From: Bradyrhizobium canariense | GTDB taxonomy: Bacteria; Pseudomonadota; Alphaproteobacteria; Rhizobiales; Xanthobacteraceae | Length of the DNA stretch: 64,000 nt | Assembly (NCBI RefSeq): GCF_019402665.1 | Contig: NZ_VSST01000015.1 | Span: 124,001-188,000 of the forward strand | Reading direction: 5' to 3' | Part shown: piece by piece, positions 60,896 to 64,000 of the stretch | Layout: the number at the start of each line of letters is the position of its first letter | Numbering within the stretch: position 1 is the first letter of the stretch | The notes under the pieces: generated by a model | What the model was told of the DNA's origin: nothing | What the model saw: the letters and a program-made list of their open reading frames with translations, nothing else | The model's database searches: none | Translations under genes and position numbers: made by a program

Positions 60896-61528
60896 TTAAC
60901 GCCGCAGTGTGAATTCTTCCGCGCCGCGCCGCTGCTCCCACTTCGCCTGTTCCAGCTCGGGCCGGTCGCATTCGACTTCCGGATAACCGATGCAGAGATA
61001 GGCGATGAATTTCCAGGTGTCCGGCACGTCAAGAATGGCGTGGATGCGATCCGGATGGAGGATCGATACCCAGCCAAGCCCGATGCCCTCGGCGCGCGCG
61101 GCGAGCCACATCGCGGTGATCGCCGCGACCACCGAATATTCCGTCGTCTCCGGCATCGTCGCGCGGCCGAGGCCGTGACCGATGTCGCTGGCCTTGTCGG
61201 CGAACACGGCGAGGTGCCCCGGGGCCTGTTCGAGGCCCGATAGTTTCAGCGTGGCATAGCGCGCTGCGCGTTCACCGGCATAGGCATTCAGCGCGTCGGC
61301 GTTGCACGCTTTGAAATCGTCGACCACGGCGCGACGCCGCGCGACGTCGTCGACGATGACGAAGCGCCAGGGCTGGCTGAGTCCGACCGAGGGCGAGAGA
61401 CAGGCCGTCTCGATCAGGCGATCGATGGCGCCGTCAGGCAACTGATCGGCGCGAAAGCGGCGCACGTCGCGGCGCCACACGAACAGCTCGCGCAAGTGCT
61501 GGCGGAAGGCGTCGTCGAATTCGACCAT
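60896..61528 (-). CDS. bluB: 5,6-dimethylbenzimidazole synthase BluB
   Basis: This 210-residue flavin-destructase of the nitroreductase fold makes the lower ligand of vitamin B12 from reduced FMN. BluB-typical text: FVWRRDVRRFRADQLPDGAIDRLIETACLSPSVGLSQPWRFVIVDD, MPETTEYSVVAAITAMWLAARAEGIGLGWVSIL and IAYLCIGYPEVECDRPELE. The ATG at 61528 follows GGAGGGTGACGCG; an in-frame start 33 bases upstream lies within cobS. It is the last gene of the minus-strand cobU-cobS-bluB operon and starts 4 bases after the cobS stop. Confidence 0.94.
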   Translation of the reverse strand: MVEFDDAFRQHLRELFVWRRDVRRFRADQLPDGAIDRLIETACLSPSVGLSQPWRFVIVDDVARRRAVVDDFKACNADALNAYAGERAARYATLKLSGLEQAPGHLAVFADKASDIGHGLGRATMPETTEYSVVAAITAMWLAARAEGIGLGWVSILHPDRIHAILDVPDTWKFIAYLCIGYPEVECDRPELEQAKWEQRRGAEEFTLRR

Positions 61529-61532
61529 CGCG

Positions 61533-62315
61533 TCACCCTCCGATCTGGAAAGCTGCGGCAACCAGGAGGATCAAAATCTCGCCGGTCTGCTCGAACGCGC
61601 CGAGGATGTCGCCGGTCTGCCCGCCAATCTGGCGGATGGCAAGTCGCGCCAGCATCAAGCCGGCGAGGGAGAGCAGGATCAGGCTCACCAACGCCTTGCC
61701 GGGCCCAAGCGTGAGCGTGAGCGTGAGGATTCCAACAGCGAATGCGATCGCAACGCTGCCGCCCGGCGGTGATCCGGCGCTCGCCGATAGGCCGTCAGGT
61801 CGCGCAGGTGCGACCTGCGACATGAAGGCCGGCAAGCCCGCGCGGGCCGCAGTATGCGCAGCGCACAGCGCGAGCGCGACCGCCCACGGATTGGCGATCG
61901 CCGCGAGCGCGCTCCAACGCAGGCCGAACGACAGGATCAGCGCGCAGACGCCATAGGTGCCGATCCGGCTGTCGCGCATGATCTCGAGCTTGCGCTCGCG
62001 CGTGCGGCCGCCGCCGAGCCCGTCGGCCGTGTCGGCAAGGCCGTCCTCGTGCAGCGCGGCGGTGATAAGGGCGGTCGCGGCCAGCGCGAGCAGGGCGGCA
62101 AGGTTCGGTGTCAGACCGAACCGGCTCGCGACCTTGTAGACCAGGGCGCCGGCAAGGCCGACCAGCAGTCCCGCCACGGGCAGCGCCCAGGTCGCGCGCG
62201 CGACGGCGCCGTCAGCTGCGGGCTTCGACGATGCCACGGGGAGGATCGTCACGAACGATGCCGCGATCCTGAAATCGGCGATGACGTCCTGAAAGAATTC
62301 GGCGCGCGGCATCAT
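61533..62315 (-). CDS. cobS: Adenosylcobinamide-GDP ribazoletransferase CobS (CobV)
   Basis: This 260-residue polytopic membrane enzyme joins adenosylcobinamide-GDP and alpha-ribazole(-phosphate) to make adenosylcobalamin (phosphate). Its hallmark is HEDGLADTADGLGGGRTRERKLEIMRDSRIGTYG near residues 88-122, with the acidic metal-binding D-x-x-D cluster. About six hydrophobic segments follow. The ATG overlaps the cobU stop (ATGA), and a second in-frame ATG follows immediately. It functions with CobU, BluB and the plus-strand CobD/CobC. Confidence 0.94.
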   Translation of the reverse strand: MMPRAEFFQDVIADFRIAASFVTILPVASSKPAADGAVARATWALPVAGLLVGLAGALVYKVASRFGLTPNLAALLALAATALITAALHEDGLADTADGLGGGRTRERKLEIMRDSRIGTYGVCALILSFGLRWSALAAIANPWAVALALCAAHTAARAGLPAFMSQVAPARPDGLSASAGSPPGGSVAIAFAVGILTLTLTLGPGKALVSLILLSLAGLMLARLAIRQIGGQTGDILGAFEQTGEILILLVAAAFQIGG

Positions 62316-62815
62316 TTTAATTTCATCGGCAGGCCGGCGACGACGAACTCGGCCTCGTCGGCAACGGCCGCGATGGCCTGGTTCATGAACCCGGCGGCGT
62401 CGCGGAAGCTCCGCGCCAGCGCATTGTCGGGGACGATGCCGAGGCCGACCTCGTTGGTCACGAGAACGACGGGGCTTTTCAGCCGGGGCAGGGCACCGGC
62501 AAGCTCCTTGATCTCGCGTTCCCAGTCGCGCTCCGTATGCATGAGGTTAGAGAGCCACAGCGTCAGGCAATCGACGAGCCGCGCGCCGCCGCCGTCGCTT
62601 GCGACCAGCGCGGGAACGAGATCGAGCGGCACTTCGCGTTCGATCCAGTCTGTTCCGCGGCGCGCGCGATGCCCGGCAATGCGCGCCTCCATTTCGGCAT
62701 CGAGAGCCTCGGCCGTCGCGACATAGACCGGCTGCCCAGGAAAGGCGCGCGTGCGCATTTCCGCACGCTTGCTCTTGCCCGATCGCGCTCCGCCCGTGAT
62801 CAAGATGATGGCCAT
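62312..62815 (-). CDS. cobU: Adenosylcobinamide kinase/guanylyltransferase CobU (CobP)
   Basis: This 167-residue bifunctional enzyme phosphorylates adenosylcobinamide and transfers GMP to it. Walker A GGARSGKS is at residues 8-15. Family segments YVATAEALDAEMEARIAGHRARRG, LVDCLTLWLSNLM and VLVTNEVGLGIVPDNALARSFRD are visible; the His in IAGHR is the expected guanylylation site region. It is the first gene of the minus-strand operon. The 121-base gap to the divergent cobD gene contains no obvious cobalamin riboswitch. Confidence 0.95.
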   Translation of the reverse strand: MAIILITGGARSGKSKRAEMRTRAFPGQPVYVATAEALDAEMEARIAGHRARRGTDWIEREVPLDLVPALVASDGGGARLVDCLTLWLSNLMHTERDWEREIKELAGALPRLKSPVVLVTNEVGLGIVPDNALARSFRDAAGFMNQAIAAVADEAEFVVAGLPMKLK

Positions 62816-62936
62816 AACGGTCTCCTGTGGGCCTGACTAATCACCAAACGCGGCCAAAAACAAAGCCGAAATCCGCCAATCAGGGGCTTGCGCTCCGGCC
62901 ACCCTTTGCGCAACAGGGGCAGGACAGGAGACGGGT

Positions 62937-63875
62937 GTGGGTTTTGCGGGTGCGATGGCGGTTGCGATGGTGGCGGATGCCCTGTTGGGCTGGCCGTCGT
63001 GGTTGTTCGCGCGCATCGGCCATCCCGTCACCTGGCTGGGCCGGCTGATCTCTGCCATCGACACCGCCTGGAATCGACCGTCCGATCCGCCGGCATTTCG
63101 CCGCGCCGCGGGTCTCGCCGGAGCGCTCGCGGTGATCGCGCTCTCGGTCGCGCTCGGCTGGGCGCTTCAGTCCCTGCTTCCCTTGGGGATCCAGGTCGTG
63201 CTGGTCGGCGTCCTCGCCTGGCCGCTGGTCGCGCTGCGCTCGTTGCTCGACCACGTTGCTGCCGTCGCAAATCCCATGCGGGCCGGTGACATCGCCGCCG
63301 CGCGCGACGCGGTCTCGCGCATCGTCGGCCGCGATCCCCTGACGCTCGACGAGGCCGGCATCGCGCGCGCGGCGATCGAGAGCCTCGCCGAGAATGCGTC
63401 CGACGGGATCGTCGCACCCGTGTTCTGGGGCGCGCTGTTCGGTCTTCCCGGCATTTTGGGTTACAAAGCGATCAACACGCTGGACTCCATGATCGGCCAT
63501 CGCTCCGAACGCCACGAAGCTTTCGGCTGGGCCGCGGCGCGCATCGACGACGTCGCCAATTTCGTTCCGGCGCGGCTGACCGGATTTCTGTTCGTGCTGT
63601 TGGCGCCACGGCGATCAGAGGCGCTGTCCTGCATGACGCGGGATGCACGCCGTCACCGTTCGCCCAATGCCGGCTGGCCGGAAGCAGCGATGGCGGGTGC
63701 GCTTGGTGTGCGGCTCAGCGGTCCGCGGATCTATCACGGCAGCACCACGAACGAGCCATGGCTGAATGAAGGTGCGCGCGATCCGCTTGCCGCCGACATC
63801 GATCGGGGATTGACGGTCTACCGCCGCGCCATGCTGCTGCTCGCCGGCCTCCTTGCGATCCTGGCCTTCGCGTGA
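62937..63875 (+). CDS. cobD: Adenosylcobinamide-phosphate synthase CobD (CbiB)
   Basis: This 312-residue membrane enzyme attaches aminopropanol (phosphate) to adenosylcobyric acid. Family features are ADALLGWPSWLFARIGHPVTWLG at the N terminus, IESLAENASDGIVAPVFWGALFGLPGILGYKAINTLDSMIGHR in the middle, and DARRHRSPNAGWPEAAMAGALGVRLSGPRIY. Several hydrophobic segments are present. It starts at GTG with AGGAG about six bases upstream. The stop overlaps the GTG start of cobC. The naming here follows the Pseudomonas/rhizobial scheme; the Salmonella name is CbiB. Confidence 0.94.
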   Translation: MGFAGAMAVAMVADALLGWPSWLFARIGHPVTWLGRLISAIDTAWNRPSDPPAFRRAAGLAGALAVIALSVALGWALQSLLPLGIQVVLVGVLAWPLVALRSLLDHVAAVANPMRAGDIAAARDAVSRIVGRDPLTLDEAGIARAAIESLAENASDGIVAPVFWGALFGLPGILGYKAINTLDSMIGHRSERHEAFGWAAARIDDVANFVPARLTGFLFVLLAPRRSEALSCMTRDARRHRSPNAGWPEAAMAGALGVRLSGPRIYHGSTTNEPWLNEGARDPLAADIDRGLTVYRRAMLLLAGLLAILAFA

Positions 63876-64000
63876 AAGAACAGCGCATGCGCGAGCACGG
63901 TGGAAATCTCGATCAGGCCCAGCAGCGGTTCGGCGGTCGCGCGGAGGACTGGATCGATCTGTCGACCGGGATCAACCGCCTGCCTTATCCCGTGGGCGAG
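63872..64000 (+). CDS. cobC: Threonine-phosphate decarboxylase CobC, 5' part (runs off window)
   Basis: Only the first 43 residues are present. They start at GTG 63872, which overlaps the cobD stop. The text MREHGGNLDQAQQRFGG (from residue 6) and WIDLSTGINRLPYP is the standard N terminus of CobC/CobD-type PLP-dependent L-threonine-O-3-phosphate decarboxylases, which supply aminopropanol phosphate to the enzyme encoded just upstream. An in-frame ATG at 63887 is an alternative start. Confidence 0.88.
   Translation, partial: MKEQRMREHGGNLDQAQQRFGGRAEDWIDLSTGINRLPYPVGE

Noticed and set aside
62816..62936. Cobalamin riboswitch between cobU and cobD
   Set aside because: The gap is only 121 bases and neither strand shows the conserved B12-box core; a covariance search would be needed to claim one.

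Overview
This 64 kb window looks like chromosomal DNA of a GC-rich alphaproteobacterium, most likely Bradyrhizobium or a close relative. The grounds are the high GC content, the many ATGA/GTGA-overlapping gene pairs, the families of intergenic palindromes and the gene repertoire (ChvE-GguAB, cNor cluster, Smo-type polyol operon, cobalamin genes). The genus is inferred from familiarity with such genomes, not from a search. No rRNA, tRNA, CRISPR array, transposase or phage gene was seen.

Layout. (1) 1-9406: a sugar operon on the + strand. It starts inside a YtfT-type permease and runs through YjfF, a GntR/FCD regulator, an L-arabinose/D-galactose 1-dehydrogenase, an aldose 1-epimerase and an SMP-30 lactonase, then a second transporter, ChvE-GguA-GguB. 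Together these import galactose/arabinose-type sugars and start their non-phosphorylative oxidation. (2) 9491-15391: nitric oxide respiration, norEF and norCBQD, with Crp/Fnr-type operators and a divergent 51-residue membrane ORF. (3) 15466-25003: a polyol cluster with a HAD phosphatase, a SorC regulator, a SmoEFGK-type ABC transporter, an SDR dehydrogenase, an FGGY kinase and a PfkB kinase. Two promoter regions carry the same palindromic operator, which probably binds the SorC protein. (4) 25175-33106: a LysR regulator divergent from an amidase and a complete oligopeptide-type ABC transporter. (5) 33460-37080: a CorA-type channel, then a quinone/aromatic detoxification pair (hydrolase and VOC dioxygenase) with a divergent LysR gene. 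(6) 37118-41169 (minus strand): a periplasmic binding protein overlapping a hybrid histidine kinase, followed by a barstar-like gene. (7) 41463-60877: a small secreted protein, a 5,622-residue two-partner-secretion adhesin and its TpsB transporter. (8) 60896-64000: cobalamin late-stage genes, cobU-cobS-bluB on the minus strand and cobD(cbiB)-cobC on the plus strand; cobC runs off the window.

Most genes belong to well-known families. The less ordinary parts are the duplicated operator of the polyol regulon, the divergent FixK/FNR-box region before norE with its small membrane ORF, the orphan binding-protein/hybrid-kinase pair, the barstar-like gene that lacks one key acidic residue, and the giant adhesin locus with near-identical 345-bp internal repeats and paired cysteines.

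Starts were chosen from visible Shine-Dalgarno sequences, overlaps with upstream stops and family-typical N termini. Where a longer in-frame extension exists, the entry says so.
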